From assembly GCA_030562195.1 (NCBI GenBank), contig CM060200.1, positions 1,798,001-1,862,000 of the forward strand: a stretch of 64,000 bases of DNA. Reading direction: 5' to 3'. A program made the translations under genes and the position numbers. The DNA is from Nipponacmea schrenckii (taxonomy: Eukaryota; Mollusca; Gastropoda; Lottiidae). The notes under the pieces were generated by a model, which worked only from the letters and a program-made list of their open reading frames with translations, was not told where the DNA came from and did not search any database. This document shows, one piece after another, positions 46,366-56,847 of the stretch. Numbering within the stretch: the first letter of the stretch is position 1; every line of letters begins with the position of its first letter.

Positions 46366-47049
46366 CTTTTTCTAATACATTTCACTACTGCGTTAAGTTG
46401 AAACATTAAGTTATCTTGTTATTAAGGAATAATATTTTACCATAATATATTTCCTCGTATTTATTCGCAATTTACCAGCTCTCTATACTGCCTGCAATAT
46501 AAAACACAATATCAAGAACAAGGGCAATAACTCAAATATTTTTTGATTGGTCTGATTTTCAATAGACTTCATCCTTGGTTTATTACAAACACTTACGCAA
46601 AGTTTCGTCAAAATCCATCAAGAAACCAGATCTCTATCGTGTTCACATAGAATATAAGAACAAGGGTAATAACTCATAGTGAATATATCTTCTGATTGGA
46701 TTGATTCTGATGCACGAAGGCGATGGCCATATACACCCATATTAATGTGTGATGTATTAAAATATTTTGATATTCAAAATGGTCATCACCTCAAATTGTG
46801 GCTTGCAATGGTTGTGCTAAAATAAGGGGCAATCGAGTCCGTAGTCACACCTGATCGAATAAATTAATGGCCACGATATAACACGCTGGTATTATTAATA
46901 GCAAACAGAAGATTTCTGTTACCTGGTTACAATTGATGCTTGTTTCTTGAATGACTACTACAAACCTCAATCTGATGTAAAATCTAGCCATGCATGCTGA
47001 AAATTAAGTACCGGGCATCGCCTTTGTTCGATTGGAATCATTTAATTAA
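46366..47049. other. Inferred intron 1 and exon 1 region of gene B
   Basis: On the minus strand ATTCGATCAG is followed by GTGTGACTAC (donor at 46850/46851), about 200 bp behind the promoter module. Nothing coding. Confidence 0.45.
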
Positions 47050-47091
47050 GGTCAAGGACGTCGGACAAATCGCCAATGAGTCAAATCGACC
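47050..47091 (-). promoter_or_regulatory. 42-bp zinc-finger family promoter module, gene B
   Basis: Minus strand: GGTCGATTTGACTCAT, TGGCGATTTGTCCG, ACGTCCTTGACC. One substitution weakens the receptor half-site relative to A, G and H. Confidence 0.75.
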
Positions 47092-47816
47092 ACAAATTCA
47101 CCGGGACATGGTTCTTTATGATTATTTGTTAAGTGCATGTAAATCTTCACTCAGTATTACAAATGAACAAACTAGTTGAATGGCATTACCTATTATATTG
47201 TTTATTTTGTTCATGATGAGGAATTTGTCAATATTTATCTGTCTTTCATTATTTCATTAACAAAAAATATTAATTGAGAAAGTTCTTCAGTATAGTTTGG
47301 TATATATTTTTGTACATAGTATCTGTGTATAATGTATATATTTCTTTGAATTGTATCATTTTGGCTTTAAGTGTAACTACTTTAAGCTTAATGTAAATAA
47401 ATTATCTTTTAGTCAGTTTATATATGTTGCTAGGAGGTGAGGAAATTAGTAACAATAGGCCTAATATTTCCAAATTTCTATTTTATTTTCTTGTCTATAA
47501 AGTTTGTTTACGTTTAAACAGAGGAAATCAACAATAAAAACAAAAAAAAATATCACAATATTATATTAATAATTAAAATAATTTAGAGTGATTCACTAAA
47601 AATGATCTGTGACCGAATCTTGCACCATAATACTTGAAATAGTATTGGTATTGGACAAACCAATTACTGACTGATAACATTATTATCTCCCTTTGTATTC
47701 CATAAAAATCAGAAGTGGTTAATTTTGCAAGTGAATGTTTAAAACCCTTATGGAACAAATATCTGTATCATCTGAACACTAATTGAATATGCATTAAAAT
47801 GAGTTGCACCCTTTTT
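47092..47816. other. Spacer between genes B and C
   Basis: AT-rich, contains the 3' region of gene C. No further gene seen. Confidence 0.4.
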
Positions 47817-48974
47817 TTATAAACGTTTTCCTGTACTATGCATCTTACCATGCTTAATCATATAGCCTTTAGAGGAAAAAGATTTATCACAAACATCACA
47901 TTTATAAGGCCTTTCTCCAGTATGCTTTCTTATATGCCTGGTTAACTCAGTCTTTGTAACAAATGCTTTACTACAAACACCACATATATAGGGTCTCTCT
48001 CCTGTATGTTTCTTTAAATGTGAATTCAAATCACTGTTTGTCACAAATGTTTTATTACATACATCACACTTATAAGGTCTTTCTCCAGTGTGTTTTCTTA
48101 AATGTATTTTAACTTGACATTTCTGAATAAATGATTTATCACAAACACCACATTTATAAGGTTTCTCTCCAAGATGGGACCATTTATGTGTCGATAATTC
48201 ACAGCTTGTAGCAAACAATTTATTACAAACATCACACTTATAAGGTTTTTCTCCAGTATGTGTTCTAATGTGTAATGTTAAATTGGTTTTCATAGCAAAT
48301 AGTTTCCCACACAAATCACATTGATAAGGTTTCACTCCACTGTGTAGACGTTTATGTGAAGTCAAATCACTATTAGAATAGTATGACTTTTTACAAACAT
48401 CACATTTGAAGGGTTTTTCGCCAGTATGTGTTCTATTATGAACAATTAGATCACTATTGGTAATAAAAGATTTACAACATTGATCACATTTATAAGGTTT
48501 CTCTCCAGTATGGGTCATCATATGTCTAGGTATATGACTTTTTCTAGTAAATGACTTACTACAGATTTGACATCTATAACTATTTTCATCAACATGGGTT
48601 TTCATATGTCTGGCCATTCCATTAATAGTAAGACATGATTTACTACAAAACTCACATTTATATGGTTTCTCTCCCACATGAGTTCGTGTGTGTATAACAA
48701 ATTCATTATTTGTCGAAAAACACGTCTCACAAACATCACATTTATAAGGTTTCTCTCCAGTATGTGTTCTAATATGCCTTGTCAAGTTACTATTTGTAGC
48801 AAAGAATTTATCACACATAACACAAGTATAAGGTTTCTCTTCATGATTTCTTTTCTTATGTTTAGAAACATGAGTATGCAGTTCATATTTAAAACAGACT
48901 TTTCCACAAATACCACAAGGTAATGTCGCATGGTGATCAATCATAGAATAACTGTCAGTTTGTATCGGCCACAT
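47817..48974 (-). CDS. C2H2 zinc-finger protein, gene C (13 fingers)
   Basis: 385 residues, start ATG at 48974 (MWPIQTDSYSMIDHH); a second in-frame Met at residue 11 is an alternative. Finger 1 is LPCGICGKVCFKYELHTH, followed by 12 canonical fingers with mostly perfect TGEKPYKC linkers, the most regular array in the cluster. It is head-to-head with gene D, with 1450 bp between the two ATGs. It has no closing CGVCG finger. Nuclear DNA-binding role inferred from the domain only. Confidence 0.93.
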   Translation of the reverse strand: MWPIQTDSYSMIDHHATLPCGICGKVCFKYELHTHVSKHKKRNHEEKPYTCVMCDKFFATNSNLTRHIRTHTGEKPYKCDVCETCFSTNNEFVIHTRTHVGEKPYKCEFCSKSCLTINGMARHMKTHVDENSYRCQICSKSFTRKSHIPRHMMTHTGEKPYKCDQCCKSFITNSDLIVHNRTHTGEKPFKCDVCKKSYYSNSDLTSHKRLHSGVKPYQCDLCGKLFAMKTNLTLHIRTHTGEKPYKCDVCNKLFATSCELSTHKWSHLGEKPYKCGVCDKSFIQKCQVKIHLRKHTGERPYKCDVCNKTFVTNSDLNSHLKKHTGERPYICGVCSKAFVTKTELTRHIRKHTGERPYKCDVCDKSFSSKGYMIKHGKMHSTGKRL

Positions 48975-49560
48975 TCTGGATCATTGAGTCAATTCCTCGG
49001 TTAGTTGGTAGAGTTGAAGATGTTGATAAAAGACTGATAACCAATTGCCCAACTCCTTTATTACTGGCTCTATCATGATCGTCTTCCCCTTATCAGAACT
49101 CTTCTATGATGAAGGTAGTTCTAATATATACAAATATGCTTTACAATCATATTATTTTTGTAGACGAATTGCCTCGGCACATATTGTACAAGAGTTACCT
49201 TGCCATGTGTAGGCTATAGCAGGAGTTTCCCAACATAAACTGGTTATAAATAAGTCTTGGAAAGGATTGTTTATGAAAACATATTGCAGCAGTAAGAGAT
49301 GAGCTTTAGTCTATTAGTGTCCAAAATTTACATCAATGATTTACACCAATTTATACTTTCTTTAAACAGGATTCTTTAGAGTATTTCTGAAAGAAATTTA
49401 ATCAGGAAAGTTCATTTTGAAATTAAAAAAATGCAGATTGTTATAATCTTTACTTTACTTCTTTACATGCAAATTTGAGGTGTTGACTTAACAAACTACC
49501 ATATTAAAGAGCTAACATTGGTTTTTTAAAGACTTATAATATGGCGAAATCGGGCCAATA
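48975..49560. other. 5' region / intron 1 of gene C
   Basis: No coding signal. It lies between the CDS and the inferred donor at 49567 (minus strand: CTG followed by GTGCGACTATTGG). Confidence 0.4.
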
Positions 49561-49740
49561 GTCGCACCAGTGGAGCAATACAACAACATGCATGTATTCA
49601 CTGGCTAATTTACTAGAATTTCTGGTGTCCTTTGGAATTTTGCAATGAACCAAAACTTTACAGGAACGAATTCTAATAAAAGAAATCTTAAAATTAAGCA
49701 TTATTCTGGCATTATTTTCGATTTTCGTCTTACCTCTTTA

Positions 49741-49830
49741 ACCATTGGCTCATAGGTGATTCCCAATGACGTCACTGGGGATTTCTTTTTTAAGTTCACT
49801 TCCGGTGGCGATTTGACTAATGACCTTGAC
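49741..49830. promoter_or_regulatory. Divergent promoter shared by zinc-finger genes C and D
   Basis: Within 90 bp lie CCAAT motifs in both orientations (ATTGG near 49744, CCAAT near 49763), a palindromic CRE TGACGTCA (49767-49774), an ETS-type ACTTCCGG (49798-49805) and the half promoter module GGCGATTTGACTAATGACCT then TGAC (49807-49830, plus strand). Inferred donors leave on both sides: 49567 (minus, gene C) and 50032 (plus, gene D). Confidence 0.6.
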
Positions 49831-50026
49831 ATTAGAACTCGGGCAATAAAAAATGATTTCTCAAGCAAACTTAAATGTTTCTGTACTAACGAGCTAAGAA
49901 CAATATCCGATCTTTTTTAAAACAACATTAGTCTGCAAGTAAGACTGCAGGAAAGCAGCTATATCGTTCGGAACAAGAAATATCGTTTCTAGGTACCGTT
50001 GCAGTTAATTTTTATTTATCTGTACG

Positions 50027-50031
50027 AAGGG
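50027..50031 (+). promoter_or_regulatory. Inferred end of non-coding exon 1, gene D (splice donor)
   Basis: GAAGGG followed by GTGCGCCTAATTACTCAATA, the donor-proximal string conserved in genes E, F and H, about 225 bp behind the module. The matching acceptor is probably ctatttcag at 50347. Confidence 0.5.
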
Positions 50032-50424
50032 GTGCGCCTAATTACTCAATACTACCAGAGTTATCATGTAGTAATTGGTGCGTTTTATAAACTTTTTATG
50101 TTTTGTACAATTCCAATTTTTCAGTCAGACTAAAATCAAGCGTTTTTCACCACTTTCCTTTATGAATTACTCACTTAGGATTGATAAACCTCCTCTTATG
50201 TAATATTCATTTACTGCTACCAATGTTTTACCAAGATGTTACTTTGGATTTTATGTATTTGCTTTACTGCTAGAATTATTATTTTAAAATTGCAAAGAGC
50301 CTTAACAATATTGATGAATTTTTATCTATGATGTTTTTCTATTTCAGTCAGCCATGAGATAAAATAAGCTTGAGTTATCTAACCTGCAGAATTTGATAAA
50401 AAAAATTCTAAATGATATTTTGAG

Positions 50425-51534
50425 ATGTTAGCAAGTCCTAATCGAACACCAGGTGGAGTTTGTGGTCAAAGTCTTCCATACTGTCATCAGTTTGATCAAA
50501 TTTCTGATTGCAAAAAAACAACAAAGAAAGTTCTAAAACTTGATGATTTTAAATCATTTACAACTGTTATGGAACCTGCTACACATATCAAACCAAACTG
50601 GTCTATAGTAGATAGACCATATAGCTGTGATGTTTGTAGTAAATCATTTTCTAAAAAGTGTCATCTGACTAGACATTTCAAAACACATACTGGAGAGAAA
50701 CCTTTTAAATGTGATATTTGTATGAAATTATTTACTACCAACTCTCAGTTGGTCAGTCACGTGAGAACACATACTGGAGAAAAGCCTTTTGAGTGTGGAA
50801 TTTGTAGCCGATTTTTTACTACAAAGGCACAATTAACTGGTCATATCCGAACTCATACTGGAGAAAGACCATTTGGTTGTGATGTTTGTAATAAATCTTA
50901 TACTACAAGCAGTGCTTTAACTCAGCATATCCGAACTCATTCTGGACAGAAACCTTACAGATGTGATGATTGTATGAAATTCTATAGTACACGGAATGCT
51001 TTAACAAAACATTTACGCACACATAATGGAGAAAAACCTTTCAAATGTGGTATTTGTGATAAATCATTTACTACAAATTTTGTGTTAACTAATCACGTGA
51101 AAAAACATTTAGGAGACAAACCTTTTCAATGCAATGTTTGTGGTAAATCCTTTACAACTAATAGTGATTTAACTAGTCATAATAGAACACATGGAGAAAA
51201 GCCATATAAATGTGGAATATGTCATAAATCATTTGTTACAAAAATGGATTTGACTAGACACATCAGGACTCATACTGGAGAGAAACCATACACATGTGTT
51301 TATTGTAGTAAATCTTTCAATAGAAACAGTAATTTAACTAAACACCTCAGAATACATACAGGAGAGAAACCTAAAACAAATACTGTCTTAAGAAATTCTT
51401 TTAATTACCATTCTATAAAAATTGGGTACGTGCCACAAGCTGATGAGAAGTCTTGCACATGTGGAGTTTGTGGGAAGTCATTTAATTCATTTAAACTGTT
51501 GATAACACATATAGCAACACATATTTGTTTATAA
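50425..51534 (+). CDS. C2H2 zinc-finger protein, gene D (10 fingers, N-terminal finger lost)
   Basis: 369 residues. The N-terminal family finger has decayed: TPGGVCGQSLPYCHQFDQ lacks the first Cys and the His pair. Nine regular fingers follow from about residue 68, then a spacer of about 40 residues (NTVLRNSFNYHSIKIG) and the closing CGVCGKSFNSFKLLITH finger. One linker is shortened (THGEKPY). Acceptor at 50347 puts the ATG 77 nt into exon 2. Confidence 0.93.
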   Translation: MLASPNRTPGGVCGQSLPYCHQFDQISDCKKTTKKVLKLDDFKSFTTVMEPATHIKPNWSIVDRPYSCDVCSKSFSKKCHLTRHFKTHTGEKPFKCDICMKLFTTNSQLVSHVRTHTGEKPFECGICSRFFTTKAQLTGHIRTHTGERPFGCDVCNKSYTTSSALTQHIRTHSGQKPYRCDDCMKFYSTRNALTKHLRTHNGEKPFKCGICDKSFTTNFVLTNHVKKHLGDKPFQCNVCGKSFTTNSDLTSHNRTHGEKPYKCGICHKSFVTKMDLTRHIRTHTGEKPYTCVYCSKSFNRNSNLTKHLRIHTGEKPKTNTVLRNSFNYHSIKIGYVPQADEKSCTCGVCGKSFNSFKLLITHIATHICL

Positions 51535-52275
51535 TGTACTAGTCATATATATTGATGACATATTTTAAATATAAAATACAATTTATAAATATACAACCTT
51601 TTTTTGGGTAAAGTTTTTATTTAGTCGACTGGGGTTGAGTGGTTTATTGATGGCAGCCTCAAAGTTTTGTGTAAAAAAGGATTATTTCATTGTAAGATTT
51701 TATTTCTATGGAAAGAATACTCTATCATTGTATTTGATACTGCATTTCAGCCTTTGATTTTTTCCGAGGGGGGGGGGGGGCCTTGACAACCTAGAATGTA
51801 TTCTAATGAATAATTGACCTAAAATTGTGTCCTGTTTATTATTACCTTGAATGTATTAATAATAATTAAGTGAAAATTGTAAAATTTGCTTCATCATTGT
51901 TTTAATTGGAGTAGAAGAACTGTTAGCCTTGGATTGTCTTTGCAGTGATAGAAATATAAACATGGGCTCACATTATGTCTTCAAAATTTGATTTTTAAAG
52001 AAGACAATTTTCAGTCAACACTTGGGAATATTTGGGTTGAAATCTCTAGGAGAGGTCAAGGTACAAAAAAATTTCAAGACTAACAGTAGTATTTTTAAGG
52101 CTGATATTCTAATTTTCTTCAAAATAAAAACATAGAACGAGTTCAACCATTTTGCTGTGCTCTTGCAATAACTAGTATCTGAAGCTAGGTAATATGGTAG
52201 TCATGGTAACAGGATCAGAATCTATGGTTGAGATGGTAGTAAGGTAAGGTACATCTTTACCATAGTCAAGAAAAA
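51535..52275. other. Spacer between genes D and E
   Basis: A run of ten or more G near 51768. No gene seen. Confidence 0.45.
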
Positions 52276-52507
52276 AATGAAATGAATGGGGCACGTCTTA
52301 CTCTTCTGCACCTTATGGGCTAATGAAGTCTGCAACGCCATTCAGTGTGCAATGAAGAAATATGCCAGGACAGCAGAATTAGCCTCCTCTTTTGTGCAAT
52401 TTACAACTCTCAAGGGATCTTAAACATGCACAGCCAGTATACCTGAAAGTTCATATCGACCCTCAGCTAGTGAGCAAGCGTTTAACTCACAGAGCCACCG
52501 CAGCTCC
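52276..52507 (-). mobile_element. tRNA-derived SINE, diverged copy
   Basis: Minus strand, with the 3' end GAATGGGGCACGTCTTACTC then TTCTGCACCTTATGGGC at the low coordinates, GCCAGGACAGCAGA in the body and the tRNA-like head (GGAGCTGCGGTGGC) at the high end. A central deletion removes most of the GACATGGAAAAAGCG block. Confidence 0.85.
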
Positions 52508-52659
52508 CTACTGTGGTCGAGGTAATATGAACTATAAGTCGACATTGTGAAGATGGGCTTGACTGCATCACTGGTTTTTATAGGCAATCATAGGGCAAAT
52601 CGAAGCTTAGTCACTAGTGATTGCCAATTATTCAATCTTAAAGTGTTATTTACTTCCAC

Positions 52660-52723
52660 GGGCGATGTGGTAATTCGGACAATATGTCCATAGAATCGGG
52701 CGATTTGACTAATGACCTTGACC
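52660..52723 (+). promoter_or_regulatory. Zinc-finger family promoter module, gene E (diverged first half)
   Basis: A GGGCGATGTGG at 52660, then 28 bp later GGCGATTTGACTA and ATGACCTTGACC (52699-52723). The second box and receptor half-site are intact; the first box is displaced. An ATGGCG follows 18 nt behind. Confidence 0.65.
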
Positions 52724-52926
52724 TGAGGTGTAAATAAAACATGGCGAAAAATGGGAAGAGAACAATGCTAAAACACTGAATTTCATGTTTCCTTATTAAA
52801 TTGTATCCGTTTTGAATGTTCTGAGATGGAGTTTTAGTAAATTATTATATTCTGAGTCATTTCGAAGTCGGTTAATTGATACAAAGGACTCACAGAGAAG
52901 AACAGAAGCAAGTTCATCAGGTATTT

Positions 52927-52931
52927 ATTTG
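52927..52931 (+). promoter_or_regulatory. Inferred end of non-coding exon 1, gene E (splice donor)
   Basis: TTTGG followed by GTGCGTCTAATCACTCAATT. Probable acceptor ttctgttgtag at 53041. Confidence 0.5.
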
Positions 52932-53261
52932 GTGCGTCTAATCACTCAATTATACTCAGTTCAACACACTTTTAAGTGATTTTCTTTAGGGCTGACTTAT
53001 ATGACATACCTTCTCATTGTATATGTTTATTTCTGTTGTAGAAATTAATAGAAATTAGAAGACAGGACAAAATTATGAAAGAGAGACAAATTTTACTGAA
53101 GAAAGGGAGCAATATCACCAAGTTGCAAACAGAACGGAATCGTAACTTTCCTAAGTGGTAACTGCGCTTTCAAATAGTTTGATCAGTAGTGAAACAGCCT
53201 AAATGTTTGAAAGCAACTTGATAATATATAATGTCAAGATTGTACAATCAATGAACATAAA

Positions 53262-54719
53262 ATGCCCAAAGTCTGTTATTCCGCTCTACCATGTGGCGTT
53301 TGTGGCAAACTCGTGCCCTATTCTCTGCTCAATAAGCATGTTTTGAAACATAAAAGTAAATTTCCATGTGGAGTTTGTGGAAAAATATTTCCAAGCTATC
53401 AACTATACAGTCATCTTGCTAAACATCAGGCACCTAGAAAAAGGAAACCTTATAGATGTGATGTTTGTTGTAAAAAATTTGCTTCAAAAACTGGTTTGAC
53501 TATACATATTAGAGTACATTATGATGAAAAACCTTTGGCATGTGATGTTTGTAATAAGTCATTTTCTTCCAGTAGTAATTTAACTCGACATATGAGGATA
53601 CACACTAAAATTGATCTTCCCTTTAAATGTGATGTTTGTAGTAAAGGTTATTACACAAACAGTGAATTAATAAGTCATGTACGAACTCATACTGGAGAAA
53701 AGCCTTTTCACTGTGAGTTGTGTAGTAAATCTTTTAGTAGAAAGCAACAGTTAAATTCTCATATCCATACACATACTGGCATTAAACCATATAAGTGTGA
53801 CATTTGTTTTAAATCATTTTGTAGAAGACCGCAGTTAACTAAGCATGTTATGAACCATTCTGGAGAGAAACCTTACAAATGTGATGTATGTAATAAAGCA
53901 TTTGTCTCAAGGCTCAATTGTTTAAAGCATTCAAAAATACACACAGGACAAAAACTGTACAAATGTGAATTGTGCAGTAATTCATTTGATTCTAAGATTC
54001 ACCTGAAAGACCATTTAACATGCCATGAAGCAGAAAAAATGCAGAGATGTGATGTTTGTAAAAAATTCTTTACTTCAAGCTTAGAATTATTAAAACACGT
54101 TAAAAGTCACAGCGAAGACAAAATCCAAATTTATAAAATGTTGCCAAGTAAAAGCAAGTTATTTCCCCCTTGTGGTGTGTGTGGAAAAATCTTTCCTAAA
54201 ATGGAACTAGCCACGCATGTAGAAACACATTTTAGATGGAAACTTTTCAAATGTGAAATATGTGATAGCACATTTGCGGGTCATAAAGTTTTATATCAGC
54301 ATTTAAAAACACACACTGGAGAAAAACCTTTCCAATGTAGATATTGTACTACTTCATGTAAAACCATGCGTAATTTAAAAACACATCTACAGCGTCATGC
54401 AATAAACAAACCTTTTAAATGTGATTATTGTGAAAGATCTTTCGTTAAAAATAGTGAACTGCAAAGACACTTGAGATCTCATACTGGAGAGAAACCTTTT
54501 AAATGTGATAAATGCAATAAATCATTTACTACATTACATTATTTGAACTGCCACATTGCAACACATTCATTAGGACAAAGACCATTATATTGTGATATTT
54601 GTAATCAGTCCTTTGTTAAAGAGAAAGATTTTGAACGACATTGTAGAACACATTCACTGACTCTGGCTGTCAATCATTTATTACAAGCTGGATTGAATAA
54701 AATGCAACAGGAGAAATAG
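53262..54719 (+). CDS. C2H2 zinc-finger protein, gene E (16 fingers, fusion-like)
   Basis: 485 residues. Two consecutive CGVCGK fingers open the protein (residues 11-31 and 35-55). Eight canonical fingers follow. At residues 293-330 a second family N-terminus appears inside the frame: MLPSKSKLFPPCGVCGKIFP, followed by five further fingers. The internal Met is at 54138. The last finger is CDICNQSFVKEKDFERHCRT; a non-finger tail of about 22 residues ends the protein. Confidence 0.93.
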   Translation: MPKVCYSALPCGVCGKLVPYSLLNKHVLKHKSKFPCGVCGKIFPSYQLYSHLAKHQAPRKRKPYRCDVCCKKFASKTGLTIHIRVHYDEKPLACDVCNKSFSSSSNLTRHMRIHTKIDLPFKCDVCSKGYYTNSELISHVRTHTGEKPFHCELCSKSFSRKQQLNSHIHTHTGIKPYKCDICFKSFCRRPQLTKHVMNHSGEKPYKCDVCNKAFVSRLNCLKHSKIHTGQKLYKCELCSNSFDSKIHLKDHLTCHEAEKMQRCDVCKKFFTSSLELLKHVKSHSEDKIQIYKMLPSKSKLFPPCGVCGKIFPKMELATHVETHFRWKLFKCEICDSTFAGHKVLYQHLKTHTGEKPFQCRYCTTSCKTMRNLKTHLQRHAINKPFKCDYCERSFVKNSELQRHLRSHTGEKPFKCDKCNKSFTTLHYLNCHIATHSLGQRPLYCDICNQSFVKEKDFERHCRTHSLTLAVNHLLQAGLNKMQQEK

Positions 54720-55017
54720 TGAACGAATTCCAGGACTCAATTAACTATATCTTATACTGAGCATTCGTCATTTGACACCCCTTATTTTCTAATGAACTTG
54801 TCTATGCATGTGTTTGTCCTATCCATATGATATTGTGTTCAAGATGTTAAGGAGAGTTCATGTGTTAATTAGGGTGGTTTTATGTATGTTGCTAGTTCAA
54901 GTGGGTGAATATATAATATCTTGTGTCACTATCTATGGAATTTTTGTGAACTATGACTTGGGTAATTTAATTTTTAATATTTTTGTATAAAAGTCACAGA
55001 TGGAAAGTCAGACATGA
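54720..55017. other. 3' flank of gene E
   Basis: No gene supported; the 60-codon frame at 54808 is hydrophobic low-complexity and probably chance. Confidence 0.4.
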
Positions 55018-55369
55018 CCGGCATATATGGCTAAATGAAATGAAATGAAATGAATGAAGACGGGCAACGCCATGCAAATTTTGCGAGGACAGCGGCATAA
55101 GCCTATTCTTTTTGCGTTTTCAAATGTCGAGGGATCTTTAACGTGCACAGCCTGTAGCACAGGGGGCCTCGGTTTATTGTCCCATCCAAACGACTAGACG
55201 CTTTTTCCATGTCAGTCCCTCCGACCTGCATCACTGATAAGGGGAAACCGGGCTGAAAAATCTGAAAGTTCATCTCGACCTTTGCCGGGATTGAACCATG
55301 GACCTTCAGGTTAGCGAGCAAGCGTCTAACCCACTGAACCATCGCGGCTCCGGCATACATGGCTAAATC
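55018..55369 (-). mobile_element. Full-length tRNA-derived SINE with target-site duplication
   Basis: The best copy of the family. The element (55037-55350, minus strand) starts AGCCGCGATGGTTCAGTGGG with an A box (TGGTTCAGTGGGTTAGACG) and a B box (GGTTCAATCCC) and has a body of about 240 bp and an (ATTTC)n tail. It is flanked by a 19-bp duplication, CCGGCATAYATGGCTAAAT, at 55018-55036 and 55351-55369 with a single mismatch. RNA polymerase III promoter boxes and the duplication indicate LINE-mediated retroposition. The 85-codon minus-strand frame is read from the SINE. Confidence 0.95.
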
Positions 55370-56291
55370 AACAATCGTGGAGGAAGGCTATACCATCTCT
55401 CAAAAAGTATTTTGATAGATTCCTGTATGTGAATTGAAATGCTGCTTAAATTAAAGAGAAGTAGTATATCTATAATAGTGGTCTAATTTATCTAAAGTTA
55501 CTATATCTTTTATTGGTTAACTTGATAAAGATTCCTGTATGAAAATTAAAGTAGTATATCTATAATAGTGGTCTTTTTTATCTAATGTTCTATCAACTAC
55601 TAAATGTCATTCAAGGATTATGATATTAACTGATTTCGAATATTTCAGACTTTTTAGAGCAATTTTATTCGTTTTGTATATTCTATCATGCTAATAAATA
55701 ATTTCCCCTCTTGAGTTTTGGAGTTTTGACATTAACAATGATTTGGATAACTTAAATTCTGATATTTCATAGATATAATACAATACGAAATTATTAATTT
55801 TGAGTGGCCTTAACTGAGAGGCCACACCTTTGAAATGTCTCCTAATTATTCTGATGTTTTAATTCTGGTAACTAGGTCAGACACGTTCTGGTATGACCTG
55901 TGCTTTATTTATGACACTAGAGTAACACTGTAAAAAGGGAAATATATCTCCACTCACAAGTTTCTTCACAATACACAGTAATAACAAATTTCAACTTAAA
56001 ATGTTACTGCTATAGCCATCTTTCATGTATCAAAGAAGATTATAAATGATGCAATTTGATGGAATTGTCCTTGCCATGCTAAACAGAAGCAAACAGATAT
56101 AACAAAGATAATTGTAAGTTACAGACACAGCCAAGACAGCAAACACAACTCTCAGTCAGAAAGCAACATTTATACTCAATAATTATGAAAAAAGTCTGTA
56201 TCTGATTAAAACCATTACAACAAGGTGATTAAGTCACAAACCTTCGCTATATTATTAACAATTTTGGTATAAATGGTCGGTATGACCCATG
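55370..56291. other. Spacer between genes E and F
   Basis: A duplicated 40-bp string (AAAGTAGTATATCTATAATA then GTGGTCT) at about 55463 and 55550. No gene. Confidence 0.5.
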
Positions 56292-56333
56292 TGACGACTT
56301 GTCCAAATGGCGATTTGTCCGACGACCTCTGAC
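56292..56333 (+). promoter_or_regulatory. 42-bp zinc-finger family promoter module, gene F
   Basis: TGACGACTTGTCCAAA, TGGCGATTTGTCCG, ACGACCTCTGAC. The most diverged full-length copy; the receptor half-site is damaged. ATGGCGG follows at 56344. Confidence 0.65.
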
Positions 56334-56530
56334 ACAATTAAATATGGCGGATATTAAAGCCCTCAACGAACGATATTTCTTTGTTTCAGGTTTTATTTGA
56401 TTATTTTGAAGACTTTTAGTTGTATTTTATTAAAATTTGTTGCAAACTATTATAAGAATGTATGAGGTACACTGAATTTTGATTTATTAATAGAACAACG
56501 AAGAAAAATGGATCGAATACGCATCATTAT

Positions 56531-56535
56531 ACCAG
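56531..56535 (+). promoter_or_regulatory. Inferred end of non-coding exon 1, gene F (splice donor)
   Basis: ACCAG followed by GTGCGTCTATTCACTCAATT. Probable acceptor ttatattttag at 56766, 81 nt before the ATG. Confidence 0.55.
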
Positions 56536-56847
56536 GTGCGTCTATTCACTCAATTCAGGTTTGTTTGCGTCATATTCTTTAATTCTTGTGTATTTGCTGT
56601 CCTTTGCTATTCAATAACTTGATTTAGCTGTTAGATTTAAAATATGAAGTCACATCTTTGCATCATTAATTTTTTCAATTACTTTAATGTATATCATCCG
56701 ATTTTAAGTCTGTGACAAATTTTTTCATTAACATCACTGACTAAAGGAATTTATTTTATATTTTAGCCTATGAATAGACCAAGCAAAGCCGAATCACCAT
56801 ATAGATTTCAATTCTTCTACTAAAATGTGACTTGTAAGAAATCTGTA

